From Virgibacillus_P tibetensis (GTDB taxonomy: Bacteria; Bacillota; Bacilli; Bacillales; Amphibacillaceae), in assembly GCF_036026595.1 (NCBI RefSeq), contig NZ_JARZFX010000016.1, forward strand, positions 1 to 64,000: 64,000 nt of DNA, given 5' to 3'. The translations under genes were made by a program, and so were the position numbers. Below, one piece after another: positions 35,306 through 46,460 of the stretch. The notes under the pieces are model-generated. The model was given only the letters and a program-made list of their open reading frames with translations, ran no database searches and was not told the DNA's origin. Each line of letters opens with the position of its first letter. Within the stretch, counting starts at the first letter, position 1.

Positions 35306-37384
35306 TTATGCACCAGCGTTTTTCTTAATGATTTCTTCAGAAATGCTCTTCGGTACTTCTTCATAATGATCGAAATGCATTGTGAAAACACCGCGCCCTT
35401 GCGTGTTTGAACGTAATGCCGTAGCATAACCAAACATTTCAGCTAAAGGCACAAAACCTCTAACTACTTGAGCGTTACCGCGTGAATCCATTCCTTCTAC
35501 ACGTCCACGGCGAGATGTAACATCTCCCATGATATCTCCCATGTATTCTTCAGGAATAACGATTTCAACTTTCATCATTGGCTCTAGAAGTACTGGGTTA
35601 CATTTGGTCTTAGCAGCTTTTAAAGCCATAGATCCAGCAATCTTAAACGCCATCTCATTCGAGTCAACGTCATGATAGCTACCGTCATATAATGTTGCTT
35701 TTACATCAATTAACGGATATCCAGCTAGCACACCATTCTCCATTGATTCAGCAATTCCTGCATCAACAGATGGGATGTATTCACGTGGAACCGTACCACC
35801 AACGATTTTGTTTACAAACTCGTAGCCTGCACCTTCTTCGTTTGGCTCAAATTTCACCCAAACGTGACCATACTGTCCACGACCACCGGATTGACGTACG
35901 AATTTACCTTCAACTTCAGCTGATGAGCGTAAAGTTTCACGGTACGCAACTTGCGGAGCACCAACATTTGCTTCTACTTTGAACTCACGCTTTAGTCGGT
36001 CAACAATGATATCAAGGTGAAGTTCACCCATACCAGAAATGATCGTTTGACCTGTTTCAACGTTTGTTTCTGTTCTGAAAGTAGGATCTTCTTCTGCAAG
36101 TTTTGCTAAAGCAATCCCCATTTTATCCTGGTCTGCTTTTGTTTTTGGCTCAATCGCGACACCAATAACTGGCTCTGGGAAGTCCATAGATTCTAAGATA
36201 ACAAGTTCTTTCTCATCACACAGTGTGTCCCCAGTTGAAGTATCTTTCAAACCAACCGCTGCCGCAATTTCACCAGAATAAACTGTTGAGATTTCCTGGC
36301 GGGAGTTTGCGTGCATTTGCAGGATACGTCCCACACGTTCACGTTTATCTTTTACTGAGTTTCTCACATAGGAACCAGAATCTAAAGTTCCAGAATATAC
36401 ACGGAAGAATGTTAACTTTCCAACGTATGGATCTGTCATTACTTTAAACGCTAATGCCGAGAATGGTGCTTTATCATCAGCTGGACGAGCAACTTTATCT
36501 TCTGTTCCAGGGACAATTCCCTCGATAGATGCAACATCTGTTGGAGCAGGTAGATAGTCAATAACTCCGTCTAGTATTAATTGGACACCTTTGTTTTTAA
36601 AAGCTGAACCACAGAATACTGGGTAAAGTTCCACATTTAACGTAGCTTGACGAACAGCAGCTTTAAGTTCTTCGTTAGAGACTTCTTCTCCCTCTAAAAA
36701 CTTCATCATCAAGTCTTCGTCCAGTTCGGATACGGCTTCGATTAGGTTTGCGCGTAACTCATTCGCTTTATCCATATATTCTGCAGGAATTTCACGAGAT
36801 TCATCTTTTGTGCCAAGATCATCTAAATAGAAATGTGCTTCCATATTAATTAGGTCAATAATACCTTCGAAGTTATCTTCAGCGCCGATAGGTAACTGAA
36901 CCGGATGTGCGTTAGCTCCTAAACGTTCTTTTAGAGTTCCTGTAGAATACAGGAAGTCTGCACCAATTTTGTCCATTTTATTAACGAAGACTACTCGTGG
37001 CACTCCGTATGTTGTAGCTTGACGCCACACTGTTTCAGTTTGAGGCTCAACACCTGATTGCGCATCAAGAACAGTTACTGCTCCATCAAGCACTCGTAGT
37101 GAACGTTCAACCTCTACTGTGAAATCCACGTGTCCAGGTGTATCAATGATATTTATTCGATGTTCTTTCCATGCAGCAGTAGTTGCAGCGGAAGTGATTG
37201 TGATTCCGCGCTCTTGCTCCTGTTCCATCCAGTCCATCTGTGAAGCGCCTTCGTGTGTTTCACCAATTTTATGAATACGTCCTGTGTAGAAAAGAATACG
37301 CTCAGTAGTAGTGGTCTTACCTGCATCAATGTGTGCCATAATACCAATATTGCGCGTCTTTTCCAAGGAGAACTCTCTAGCCAT
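35306..37384 (-). CDS. fusA: Translation elongation factor G
   Basis: 692 residues. G1 AHIDAGKTTT, DTPGHVDF, NKMDKIGA; domains II-V follow, with domain IV carrying the conserved SGGRGQYGHVWV. It drives translocation; also target of fusidic acid. I see no obvious resistance change. Confidence 0.99.
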   Translation of the reverse strand: MAREFSLEKTRNIGIMAHIDAGKTTTTERILFYTGRIHKIGETHEGASQMDWMEQEQERGITITSAATTAAWKEHRINIIDTPGHVDFTVEVERSLRVLDGAVTVLDAQSGVEPQTETVWRQATTYGVPRVVFVNKMDKIGADFLYSTGTLKERLGANAHPVQLPIGAEDNFEGIIDLINMEAHFYLDDLGTKDESREIPAEYMDKANELRANLIEAVSELDEDLMMKFLEGEEVSNEELKAAVRQATLNVELYPVFCGSAFKNKGVQLILDGVIDYLPAPTDVASIEGIVPGTEDKVARPADDKAPFSALAFKVMTDPYVGKLTFFRVYSGTLDSGSYVRNSVKDKRERVGRILQMHANSRQEISTVYSGEIAAAVGLKDTSTGDTLCDEKELVILESMDFPEPVIGVAIEPKTKADQDKMGIALAKLAEEDPTFRTETNVETGQTIISGMGELHLDIIVDRLKREFKVEANVGAPQVAYRETLRSSAEVEGKFVRQSGGRGQYGHVWVKFEPNEEGAGYEFVNKIVGGTVPREYIPSVDAGIAESMENGVLAGYPLIDVKATLYDGSYHDVDSNEMAFKIAGSMALKAAKTKCNPVLLEPMMKVEIVIPEEYMGDIMGDVTSRRGRVEGMDSRGNAQVVRGFVPLAEMFGYATALRSNTQGRGVFTMHFDHYEEVPKSISEEIIKKNAGA

Positions 37385-37425
37385 GTATTCTTCTCCTTCC
37401 TCTTAAAAGCTTTGTTAGATTTATC

Positions 37426-37896
37426 TTACCAACGGTAGTGAGCAAATGCTTTATTTGCTTCAGCCATTTTATGCAATTCTTCGCGTTTCTTGACAGAAGC
37501 TCCTGTATTGTTAGAAGCATCCAGAATTTCATTAGCAAGACGTTCTTCCATTGTCTTTTCACCGCGTAAGCGTGAATAGTTAACGATATAACGCAAGCCT
37601 AGTGCCTGACGGCGTTCAGGGCGAACTTCCATCGGTACTTGGTAGTTTGAACCACCAACACGGCGTGCACGAACTTCAAGTACTGGCATAACGTTTTTCA
37701 TTGCTTGTTCAAAAACTTCCATAGCATTTTCACCACTTCTTTGTCCTACAAGCTCAAATGCATTATAAAGAATTTTTTGGGCAATTCCGCGCTTACCATC
37801 TACCATGATTTGGTTAATTAAACGAGTCACCAATTTTGAATTATAAAGTGGATCTGGCAAGACATCGCGTTTAGGTACTGGTCCTTTACGTGGCAT
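37426..37896 (-). CDS. rpsG: 30S ribosomal protein S7
   Basis: 156 residues from MPRKGPVPKRDVLPDP. The longer frame begins at 37914, but its extra codons AAA-GGA-GGA-GGA are the SD sequence itself, so the inner ATG is the start. S7 organises the 30S head. Confidence 0.98.
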   Translation of the reverse strand: MPRKGPVPKRDVLPDPLYNSKLVTRLINQIMVDGKRGIAQKILYNAFELVGQRSGENAMEVFEQAMKNVMPVLEVRARRVGGSNYQVPMEVRPERRQALGLRYIVNYSRLRGEKTMEERLANEILDASNNTGASVKKREELHKMAEANKAFAHYRW

Positions 37897-37930
37897 ATGT
37901 CCTCCTCCTTTCACATCATTATTATTTTAC

Positions 37931-38350
37931 TTATTTTTTTGCTTTTGGTCTTTTTGTTCCGTATTTTGAACGTCCTTGTGCACGTCCCTCTACTCCTGCA
38001 GTGTCAAGCGCACCACGAACGATGTGATAACGTACACCAGGTAAGTCTTTAACACGTCCACCACGAAGCAGTACAACACTATGTTCCTGTAGGTTGTGAC
38101 CAATTCCAGGGATATATGCTGTTACTTCCATGTTGTTTGACAAACGAACACGGGCATATTTACGAAGTGCCGAGTTTGGCTTCTTCGGTGTCAATGTACC
38201 AACACGAGTACAAACCCCACGTTTCTGCGGAGAGTTTTGGTTAGTAAGTTTCTTTTTGAAACTGTTATACCCTTTATTAAGTGCTGGAGAGTCAGACTTT
38301 TTAGGTTTATTTATACGACCTTTGCGTACTAGTTGATTAATTGTAGGCAT
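37931..38350 (-). CDS. rpsL: 30S ribosomal protein S12
   Basis: 139 residues. The streptomycin-related loops TPKKPNSALRKYARV and LPGVRYHIVRG carry the wild-type Lys residues. S12 monitors codon-anticodon pairing. Confidence 0.98.
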   Translation of the reverse strand: MPTINQLVRKGRINKPKKSDSPALNKGYNSFKKKLTNQNSPQKRGVCTRVGTLTPKKPNSALRKYARVRLSNNMEVTAYIPGIGHNLQEHSVVLLRGGRVKDLPGVRYHIVRGALDTAGVEGRAQGRSKYGTKRPKAKK

Positions 38351-38482
38351 TGAATATCCTCCTTTCTAAATCTCAGATTGTGTTCTAGTAACCACCCAAT
38401 AGTTTAGGTTATTGTAAGACCACATAGCCAGGTGGTTCATCTTTTTGCAAAAAACAAAGCTTTCGCGAATAGTTCGCCAAAA

Positions 38483-38737
38483 CTACTGTCGTTTTACAGC
38501 AACGGTTGATGCTCCAACCTCTATACCACAGGCAGCGCCCAATCTTTCCATAGACTCTACATGCTCACATGGTATGGCTAGATCATTTGCTAAACTAGCT
38601 ACTTTTTGTGTTATTTGTTGATCAGCATCATCAGCAATAAACACTTCACTTACTTCACCATTTTTCATGGCTTTAAGTGTTTGTTTTGTCCCGATAATTA
38701 TGCGTGATTGAACTTGAGCCACTTTTTCATAAGACAT
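38483..38737 (-). CDS. rplGB: L7Ae-family ribosome-associated protein (YbxF)
   Basis: 84 residues with the L7Ae/L30e fold, GTKQTLKAMKNGEVSEVFIADDAD, which binds kink-turn RNA. First gene of the str operon in bacilli; the exact role is not settled. It has the operon promoter directly upstream. Confidence 0.92.
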   Translation of the reverse strand: MSYEKVAQVQSRIIIGTKQTLKAMKNGEVSEVFIADDADQQITQKVASLANDLAIPCEHVESMERLGAACGIEVGASTVAVKRQ

Positions 38738-38785
38738 TTATTCTATCCTCCAAAGCAACAAGCATAAATCGGAAGCACCTTGAAT

Positions 38786-38814
38786 ATTCTATCACCCACA
38801 TATTTGTATGTCAA
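38786..38814 (-). promoter_or_regulatory. Sigma-A promoter of the str operon
   Basis: Perfect TTGACA at 38814-38809 and TAGAAT at 38791-38786 with a 17-base spacer, about 50 bases before rplGB. Serves rplGB-rpsL-rpsG-fusA-tuf. Confidence 0.8.
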
Positions 38815-38921
38815 TATATATATAGATATATTTTTGGTGCTCCCGAACATTTTTATCACTTGTTTAAATTGCATTATCTATCGCTTGCACTTCTATGAGC
38901 GCCTTAAAACAGTACACTTTT

Positions 38922-41900
38922 TTATTTAACTGGTTCGACCTCTTCTGATTCGTCTGTAACATCTGCCAGACTGTCCAGAGATGCGTTTATGTTACGGTAC
39001 CGTTGCATTCCTGTACCTGCTGGCACAAGTTTACCGATAATTACATTCTCTTTCAGACCTAATAACTCATCACGTTTACCTTTAATTGCTGCATCCGTTA
39101 GAACACGTGTTGTTTCTTGGAAGGATGCTGCCGATAAGAATGAATCTGTTTCAAGAGACGCTTTTGTGATTCCAAGCAATACAGGTTTCCCGACAGCTGG
39201 TTGACGTCCTTCATTTAAGACTGTATGGTTTGCGTCTTTGAATTGGTGCAACTCAAGTAATGAACCAGGAAGTACTTTTGTATCGCCAGATTCAGTTACG
39301 CGGATTTTTCGCAGCATTTGTCGTACCATGACCTCGACGTGCTTATCGCCAATTTCAACACCCTGCATACGATAAACGCGTTGAACTTCACGTAACAGGT
39401 AATCCTGTACGCCCTCAACACCTCTTACGCGTAACAAGTCTTTTGGATCAACAGAACCTTCCGTCAGTTCCTGCCCGGCGATTACTTCATCACCTACAGA
39501 TACCTTCATGCGTGCATTGTAAGGGACTGCATAAGCACGCTGTTCGACATCACTTTGCACAATGATTTCCTGCTTATCCTTAACTTCTTTGATTTCATGA
39601 ACTGTACCAAGGACTTCACTGATAACAGCCTGACCTTTTGGATTACGTGCTTCAAATAACTCTTGAATACGAGGTAAACCTTGGGTAATATCATCCCCGG
39701 CAACTCCACCAGTATGGAATGTACGCATTGTTAACTGTGTACCCGGTTCTCCAATGGATTGTGCGGCAATAATACCAACTGCTTCACCAACTTCTACATC
39801 CGCGCCTGTTGCAAGGTTACGACCATAACACTTCTTGCAGACACCATGGTTAGTATTACATGTAAACACAGTACGTATAGTCACTGATTCAATACCAGCT
39901 TCGACAATTTGCTTAGCTTGATCCTCGGAAATTAAAGAATCACTCTCAACAATAACTTCATTTGTCTCAGGGTGTACTGCAGCAAGAAAGGCTGTACGGC
40001 CAATTAAACGATCGATAAGTGGTTCAATTATTTCTGTTCCATCTACTAATGCAGATACACTTAAGCCTCGATCCGTTCCACAGTCATCGTCGCGAACGAT
40101 AACATCCTGTGCAACATCAACTAGTCGGCGGGTTAAGTAACCAGAGTCAGCAGTTTTCAATGCTGTATCCGCAAGACCTTTACGTGCACCATGCGTTGAT
40201 ATAAAGTACTCAAGAACTGTTAACCCTTCTCGGAAGCTTGATTTAATCGGAAGTTCGATAATCTTACCTGCCGGGTTGGCCATCAGACCACGCATACCTG
40301 CAAGCTGGGTGAAGTTGGACGCGTTACCCCTTGCTCCAGAGTCGCTCATCATAAAGATAGGGTTTCGGTTACTCAACGATTTCATTAGCTTTTCTTGGAT
40401 TGTATCCTTAGCCTTAGACCATATAGCAATAACCCTGTCATATCTTTCTTCATCCGTTATCAGACCACGGCGGAATTGCTTCAGTACATTATCCACTTTA
40501 ATTTGGGCTTCTTCCAGAACTTCCTTCTTCTCTGCTAGTACAACGATATCTGAGATACCAACTGTCATACCTGCCTTAGTTGAATAGCTGAAGCCAAGGT
40601 CCTTCATGCGATCAAGCATTTTTGACGTTTCGCTAATTTTGAATCGTTTAAATACTTCCGCAATAATATCCCCTAAGAAGCCTTTCTTAAACGGATTAAT
40701 AATATCACGTGATTTAATTTCTTCTCTTATGTTCGCTCCATTTTCTACAAAATAATTCTCTGGTGTCTTAATCTCCAGATTACTTTTCGTAGGTTCGTTT
40801 ATATAAGGGAACGATTCTGGTAATATCTCATTAAAAATAAGTTTACCTACTGAAGTTATCAGCAATTGATTATTTTGTTTTTCCGTAAATGTTTTGTTTT
40901 TCAAACCAGATGCTTGCACTGCAACTCTCGTGTGCAAGTGTACGTAACCGTTCTGATATGAAAGTATCGCTTCGTTAAGATCCTTAAACACCGAGCCTTC
41001 ACCTACTGCATCTTCTCGTTCCAGTGTTAGGTAATAGTTTCCTAATACCATATCCTGAGAAGGTGTCACTACTGGCTTACCGTCTTTTGGATTCAAAATA
41101 TTTTGAGCTGCAAGCATTAGAATTCGTGCTTCTGCTTGCGCTTCGGCTGATAGTGGTACGTGAACTGCCATTTGGTCACCATCAAAGTCAGCGTTATACG
41201 CCGTACAAACTAATGGGTGCAGACGAATCGCACGACCTTCAACCAATGTCGGTTCAAATGCTTGAATACCTAGTCTGTGAAGGGTTGGTGCACGGTTAAG
41301 CAGAACAGGATGTTCCTTGATTACCTCTTCCAACACATCCCAAACGTCAGGGTGTACTCGTTCAATTTTACGTTTGGCCGACTTAATATTATGAGCAATA
41401 CCTTTAGCCACTAACTCTTTCATAATAAATGGTTTGAATAACTCCAATGCCATTTCTTTCGGCAGACCGCACTGATACATTTTCAGGTTGGGTCCAACGA
41501 CAATAACGGAACGACCAGAGTAGTCTACCCTTTTTCCGAGTAAGTTTTGGCGGAAACGGCCTTGTTTTCCTTTTAACATATGGGACAGGGATTTTAATGG
41601 TCTATTACCAGGTCCAGTAACCGGACGTCCGCGACGACCATTATCGATTAAAGCATCCACAGCTTCCTGCAGCATTCTTTTTTCATTTTGAACAATTATG
41701 CTTGGTGCACCGAGATCCAATAAGCGCTTCAAGCGATTATTACGGTTAATAACACGACGATACAGATCATTCAAATCAGAAGTTGCAAATCGTCCACCAT
41801 CCAACTGCACCATTGGGCGGATTTCTGGCGGAATTACTGGTAACACATCAAGGATCATCCACGACGTATCGTTTCCTGAATGACGGAACGCTTCCAACAC

Positions 41901-42533
41901 TTCTAAGCGCTTGATTGCTCGTGTTCTTCTTTGCCCTTGCACTGTTTTAAGGTCTTCCCTTAATATGTCAGCTTCTTTTTCGAGATTAATGTCTAAAAGA
42001 AGTTTACGAATTGCTTCTGCTCCCATTTGAGCTTTGAAAGTCTTTCCGTATTTGTCATAATATGCTCTGTATTCCTTCTCAGATAATAACTGTTTCTTCT
42101 CCAAAGGCGTATTGCCAGGATCTGTAACAATATAAGCTGCGAAATAAATAACCTCTTCCAAGGCACGTGGAGACATATCCAGTGCAAGGCCCATACGACT
42201 GGGGATACCTTTAAAGTACCAAATATGCGAAACTGGCGCTGCTAGTTCAAGGTGACCCATACGTTCACGACGTACTTTGGCTTTGGTAACCTCGACACCA
42301 CAACGATCACATACAACACCTTTATAACGTACACGTTTGTATTTTCCGCAATGACATTCCCAGTCTTTTTGCGGTCCAAATATTCTTTCACAGAACAAGC
42401 CATCTTTTTCTGGCTTTAATGTACGATAATTAATTGTTTCTGGTTTTTTTACCTCACCGTATGACCAAGAGCGAATCTTCTCAGGAGAAGCTAAACCGAT
42501 TTTCATATACTCAAAGTTATTTACATCTAGCAA
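38922..42533 (-). CDS. rpoC: RNA polymerase beta-prime subunit
   Basis: 1203 residues. N-terminal zinc ribbon (CHCGKYKR...CDRCG), catalytic NADFDGDQM with three Asp that hold magnesium, bridge helix and trigger loop (FHTGGVAGDDITQGLPRIQELFEAR), and second zinc site (CGTDRG...CNTNHGVCKKCYG). Follows rpoB by 108 bases. Confidence 0.99.
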   Translation of the reverse strand: MLDVNNFEYMKIGLASPEKIRSWSYGEVKKPETINYRTLKPEKDGLFCERIFGPQKDWECHCGKYKRVRYKGVVCDRCGVEVTKAKVRRERMGHLELAAPVSHIWYFKGIPSRMGLALDMSPRALEEVIYFAAYIVTDPGNTPLEKKQLLSEKEYRAYYDKYGKTFKAQMGAEAIRKLLLDINLEKEADILREDLKTVQGQRRTRAIKRLEVLEAFRHSGNDTSWMILDVLPVIPPEIRPMVQLDGGRFATSDLNDLYRRVINRNNRLKRLLDLGAPSIIVQNEKRMLQEAVDALIDNGRRGRPVTGPGNRPLKSLSHMLKGKQGRFRQNLLGKRVDYSGRSVIVVGPNLKMYQCGLPKEMALELFKPFIMKELVAKGIAHNIKSAKRKIERVHPDVWDVLEEVIKEHPVLLNRAPTLHRLGIQAFEPTLVEGRAIRLHPLVCTAYNADFDGDQMAVHVPLSAEAQAEARILMLAAQNILNPKDGKPVVTPSQDMVLGNYYLTLEREDAVGEGSVFKDLNEAILSYQNGYVHLHTRVAVQASGLKNKTFTEKQNNQLLITSVGKLIFNEILPESFPYINEPTKSNLEIKTPENYFVENGANIREEIKSRDIINPFKKGFLGDIIAEVFKRFKISETSKMLDRMKDLGFSYSTKAGMTVGISDIVVLAEKKEVLEEAQIKVDNVLKQFRRGLITDEERYDRVIAIWSKAKDTIQEKLMKSLSNRNPIFMMSDSGARGNASNFTQLAGMRGLMANPAGKIIELPIKSSFREGLTVLEYFISTHGARKGLADTALKTADSGYLTRRLVDVAQDVIVRDDDCGTDRGLSVSALVDGTEIIEPLIDRLIGRTAFLAAVHPETNEVIVESDSLISEDQAKQIVEAGIESVTIRTVFTCNTNHGVCKKCYGRNLATGADVEVGEAVGIIAAQSIGEPGTQLTMRTFHTGGVAGDDITQGLPRIQELFEARNPKGQAVISEVLGTVHEIKEVKDKQEIIVQSDVEQRAYAVPYNARMKVSVGDEVIAGQELTEGSVDPKDLLRVRGVEGVQDYLLREVQRVYRMQGVEIGDKHVEVMVRQMLRKIRVTESGDTKVLPGSLLELHQFKDANHTVLNEGRQPAVGKPVLLGITKASLETDSFLSAASFQETTRVLTDAAIKGKRDELLGLKENVIIGKLVPAGTGMQRYRNINASLDSLADVTDESEEVEPVK

Positions 42534-42641
42534 GGGGCTACCTCCCTTTTAGTGTCCGATTTGACCACAAGTTTTGATCGACAGTATTTCTATAAAAAGA
42601 TGGATAAGTTGATCCGTCATAGGATCAACTTTCCAAACTTA

Positions 42642-45600
42642 TTAAATTCCTTCTACTTCTAAATTGAGCTTACTTGCTGCCTGTGTCTCTTCCTCTTCTA
42701 GTTCACGCATATCAATTTCCTGTTCATCACTTGAGAGCATCTTAACATCCATACCAAGACTCTGAAGTTCTTTAATAAGCACTTTAAATGACTCCGGAAC
42801 TCCAGGCTCCGGTACGTTTTCACCTTTAACGATGGCTTCATACGTTTTAACACGGCCGACAATATCATCTGATTTCACAGTTAATATTTCTTGCAGTGTG
42901 TATGCAGCCCCGTATGCTTCCAGTGCCCAAACTTCCATTTCTCCAAAGCGCTGACCACCAAATTGAGCTTTACCACCCAGCGGTTGTTGCGTAACAAGTG
43001 AGTAAGGACCAGTAGAACGTGCATGTAACTTATCGTCAACCATGTGTGCAAGTTTAATCATATAAGCTACACCCACAGACACACGGTTATCAAATGGTTC
43101 TCCGCTTCTTCCATCATAAAGAATGGACTTAGCATCTTTCGGCATTCCTGCCTCTTCCAGTGTGTCCCAAACATCATCCTCTGTAGCTCCATCAAAAACT
43201 GGTGAAGCAACGTGAATGCCCAGCTCTCTTGCAGCCATACCCAGATGTAATTCAAATACCTGTCCGATATTCATACGTGATGGAACACCTAGTGGGTTCA
43301 ACATAATATCAATTGGCGTACCGTCTGGCAAAAATGGCATATCTTCTTCAGGCAATAGTTTGGATATTACCCCTTTGTTACCATGACGTCCCGCCATCTT
43401 ATCGCCTTCGTGTATCTTACGCTTTTGAACAATATACGCACGAACCAATTGATTCACACCAGGAGACAGTTCATCACCGTCTTCACGGTTGAATATCTTA
43501 ACATCTAAGACAATCCCACCTGCGCCATGCGGCACACGAAGTGACGTGTCACGTACTTCACGGGCTTTTTCACCAAAAATGGCATGCAATAATCGCTCTT
43601 CAGCAGATAATTCTGTTACACCTTTAGGAGTTACTTTACCAACTAAGATATCTCCATCTGTAACTTCTGCACCAACACGGATAATTCCATGCTCATTAAG
43701 ATTTTTCAGTGCTTCTTCACCTACATTAGGGATATCTCTTGTAATTTCCTCGGGTCCAAGCTTTGTATCGCGAGCTTCTGACTCGTATTCTTCAATATGA
43801 ATAGATGTATAAACATCATCTTTAACAAGTCGTTCACTCATAATAATCGCATCTTCATAGTTGAAGCCTTCCCATGTCATGAAGCCAACAAGAACGTTAC
43901 GTCCTAACGCAAGTTCTCCGTCTTCCATAGAAGGTCCGTCAGCAAGTATCTCGCCTTTAGTAACACGGTCGCCTTCTGCTATGATCGGGCGCTGGTTGTA
44001 ACAAGTCCCTTGGTTTGAACGGATATACTTTTGCAGTTTATACCGGTCCAAATCACCTTCGACTTCTTTACCGTCTACTTCAGAAATGCGTCGTACGAGT
44101 ATTTCTTTTGCTTCGACTCGCTCTATTACACCATCATTGCGACAGATAATAGCAGCTCCCGAATCCTTCCCATTAACATATTCCATACCAGTACCTACAA
44201 TTGGTGCCTCTGGATTCATTAATGGAACAGCTTGACGTTGCATGTTCGCACCCATCAAGGCACGGTTTGAGTCATCGTTTTCCAAGAATGGAATACATGC
44301 TGTTGCAGCAGACACAACCTGTTTTGGAGAAACATCCATATAATCAATCTGATCACGTGGAACAATCGTGTTTTCCCCTCGAAAACGCGCAATAACTTCA
44401 TCATCAACAAAGTTACCGTCGTCTCCCAACTTGGCATTTGCCTGGGCAACAACATAGTTATCTTCTTCATCTGCTGTTAAGTAATCAATTTGAGCCGTTA
44501 CTTTCCCTGAGTCCGGATCAACTCTGCGATAAGGTGTCTCAATAAAACCAAATTTATTTACTTTTGCATAACTTGACAAGGAGTTAATTAACCCGATGTT
44601 CGGTCCCTCTGGAGTTTCAATCGGGCACATGCGGCCGTAGTGGGAATAATGAACATCCCGAACTTCAAACCCTGCACGTTCTCGCGTTAATCCACCAGGT
44701 CCCAATGCAGATAAACGACGTTTATGCGTAAGTTCTGCCAAGGGATTTGTTTGGTCCATAAACTGGGATAATTGGGAACTACCAAAGAATTCTTTAATAG
44801 AAGCAATTACAGGTCTGATATTGATCAACTGCTGTGGTGTAATACTTGATGTATCCTGTATTGACATCCTTTCACGCACTACGCGTTCCATGCGCGACAA
44901 ACCAATACGAAATTGATTTTGCAGCAATTCTCCAACTGAACGAAGCCGACGATTACCTAAGTGGTCAATATCATCTGTATCGCCAACATGATGGAGTAAA
45001 TTAAAGAAATAACTTATTGCTGATAAAATATCTGCTGGTGTTATGTTTTTAATTGTTGATTCGACATGTCCATTCCCAATAATGTTTAGCTCTCTCTCAC
45101 CACTTGGGTCAGTTGGGTCTAAAACTTTAATCGATTGAAGAGTAATCTCATCATTCAGAACACCCTCTTGAGGCTTTACAATTTTCTCTCCAAGTCTTGT
45201 TTCTTGATTTTCCAGATATGGAATAAGTTTATTTAATAGTTTACGCTCTAGTTTGTCACCCTTTTGAGCTAAAACTTCACCAGTTTCCTGGTCGACAACT
45301 GTTTCTGCCAACACTTGATTAAATAAACGATTTTTTATGTGTAATTTTTTGTTCATTTTATAACGACCTACATGCGCAAGATCGTATCGTTTTGGATCAA
45401 AAAAGCGTGATACAAGTAAACTCTTTGCATTCTCTACGGTAGGTGGTTCACCCGGACGCAGACGCTCATAGATTTCCAATAATGCCTTTTCAGTTGTTTC
45501 AGTGTTATCTTTCTCAAGTGTATTCTTCAGGTACTCATTGTCTCCTAAGATATCAATGATTTCCTGATCTGTACTAAAACCAAGGGCCCGCAACAACACG

Positions 45601-46187
45601 GTTATTGGCAATTTTCGAGTTCGATCAATGCGGACATATGCGACATCTTTGGCATCTGTCTCAAATTCCAGCCACGCACCGCGGTTTGGAATTACAGTAG
45701 CAGCCACGCCTCGTTTTCCATTTTTATCGATTTTTTCATTATAATAGACACTCGGTGAACGCACGAGCTGTGATACAATAACTCGTTCTGCTCCATTAAT
45801 CACAAATGTTCCAGTATCTGTCATCAGTGGGAAATCTCCCATAAACACTTCTTGTTCTTTTACCTCGCCGGTTTCATTATTAATTAAACGAACCTTCACG
45901 CGAAGTGGAGCATTATACGTGACATCCCTTTCCTTTGATTCCTCAACAGGGTATTTAGGGTCACTTAAACTATAATCTATAAACTCTAGTGATAAGTTCC
46001 CTGTAAAGTCTTCAATAGGAGAAATATCTTTAAACATTTCCCTCAAACCTTCTTCTAAGAACCAATTATAAGAAGCTGTTTGAATTTCGATTAGATTTGG
46101 CAACTCTAATACCTCACTAATACGCGCGTAGCTCCTGCGTTGGCGGTGCCGTCCATACTGAACTAGTTGACCTGTCAACTGCTTCAC
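42642..46187 (-). CDS. rpoB: RNA polymerase beta subunit
   Basis: 1181 residues. The rifampicin region reads SQLSQFMDQTNPLAELTHKRR with the usual wild-type residues, predicting sensitivity. The active-site side (GNKGVISKLLPEEDMPFLPDGTP) is intact. The C-terminus is acidic. It sits 405 bases after rsmC behind a long leader. Confidence 0.99.
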   Translation of the reverse strand: MKQLTGQLVQYGRHRQRRSYARISEVLELPNLIEIQTASYNWFLEEGLREMFKDISPIEDFTGNLSLEFIDYSLSDPKYPVEESKERDVTYNAPLRVKVRLINNETGEVKEQEVFMGDFPLMTDTGTFVINGAERVIVSQLVRSPSVYYNEKIDKNGKRGVAATVIPNRGAWLEFETDAKDVAYVRIDRTRKLPITVLLRALGFSTDQEIIDILGDNEYLKNTLEKDNTETTEKALLEIYERLRPGEPPTVENAKSLLVSRFFDPKRYDLAHVGRYKMNKKLHIKNRLFNQVLAETVVDQETGEVLAQKGDKLERKLLNKLIPYLENQETRLGEKIVKPQEGVLNDEITLQSIKVLDPTDPSGERELNIIGNGHVESTIKNITPADILSAISYFFNLLHHVGDTDDIDHLGNRRLRSVGELLQNQFRIGLSRMERVVRERMSIQDTSSITPQQLINIRPVIASIKEFFGSSQLSQFMDQTNPLAELTHKRRLSALGPGGLTRERAGFEVRDVHYSHYGRMCPIETPEGPNIGLINSLSSYAKVNKFGFIETPYRRVDPDSGKVTAQIDYLTADEEDNYVVAQANAKLGDDGNFVDDEVIARFRGENTIVPRDQIDYMDVSPKQVVSAATACIPFLENDDSNRALMGANMQRQAVPLMNPEAPIVGTGMEYVNGKDSGAAIICRNDGVIERVEAKEILVRRISEVDGKEVEGDLDRYKLQKYIRSNQGTCYNQRPIIAEGDRVTKGEILADGPSMEDGELALGRNVLVGFMTWEGFNYEDAIIMSERLVKDDVYTSIHIEEYESEARDTKLGPEEITRDIPNVGEEALKNLNEHGIIRVGAEVTDGDILVGKVTPKGVTELSAEERLLHAIFGEKAREVRDTSLRVPHGAGGIVLDVKIFNREDGDELSPGVNQLVRAYIVQKRKIHEGDKMAGRHGNKGVISKLLPEEDMPFLPDGTPIDIMLNPLGVPSRMNIGQVFELHLGMAARELGIHVASPVFDGATEDDVWDTLEEAGMPKDAKSILYDGRSGEPFDNRVSVGVAYMIKLAHMVDDKLHARSTGPYSLVTQQPLGGKAQFGGQRFGEMEVWALEAYGAAYTLQEILTVKSDDIVGRVKTYEAIVKGENVPEPGVPESFKVLIKELQSLGMDVKMLSSDEQEIDMRELEEEETQAASKLNLEVEGI

Positions 46188-46428
46188 CCCTTAAATCAAG
46201 CATTTTAAAGCAGATTATTATCTACTTAAAATGGTTATTATATTTAGAAAAACGTACTGAAATACCTGATTTCAGTTTTGTTTTCCGCATCCTACCATAT
46301 GTGGTTCAACAGTCTGATAAAACATGCTGAACAAACTTGCAATAAGAAGTTATCACAAGCCAATTCCACCTATATTAGATTGGCAAGAAATCAACTATAT
46401 GACGCTGACAAAGTTTTGAAAAGAAATA

Positions 46429-46455
46429 GAAAAAAGGCTTTTTTATTAAAAACCC
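46429..46455 (-). terminator. Attenuator-like hairpin in the rpoBC leader
   Basis: On the minus strand GGTTTTT pairs with AAAAAGCC (one G.T pair) and is followed by six T residues. It is GC-poor, so a weak terminator. It starts six to ten bases after the stop codon of the small leader frame. Confidence 0.4.
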
Positions 46456-46460
46456 GGTCT

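Noticed and set aside
42642..46187. Rifampicin-resistance change in rpoB
   Set aside because: The resistance-determining stretch has the usual sensitive residues.
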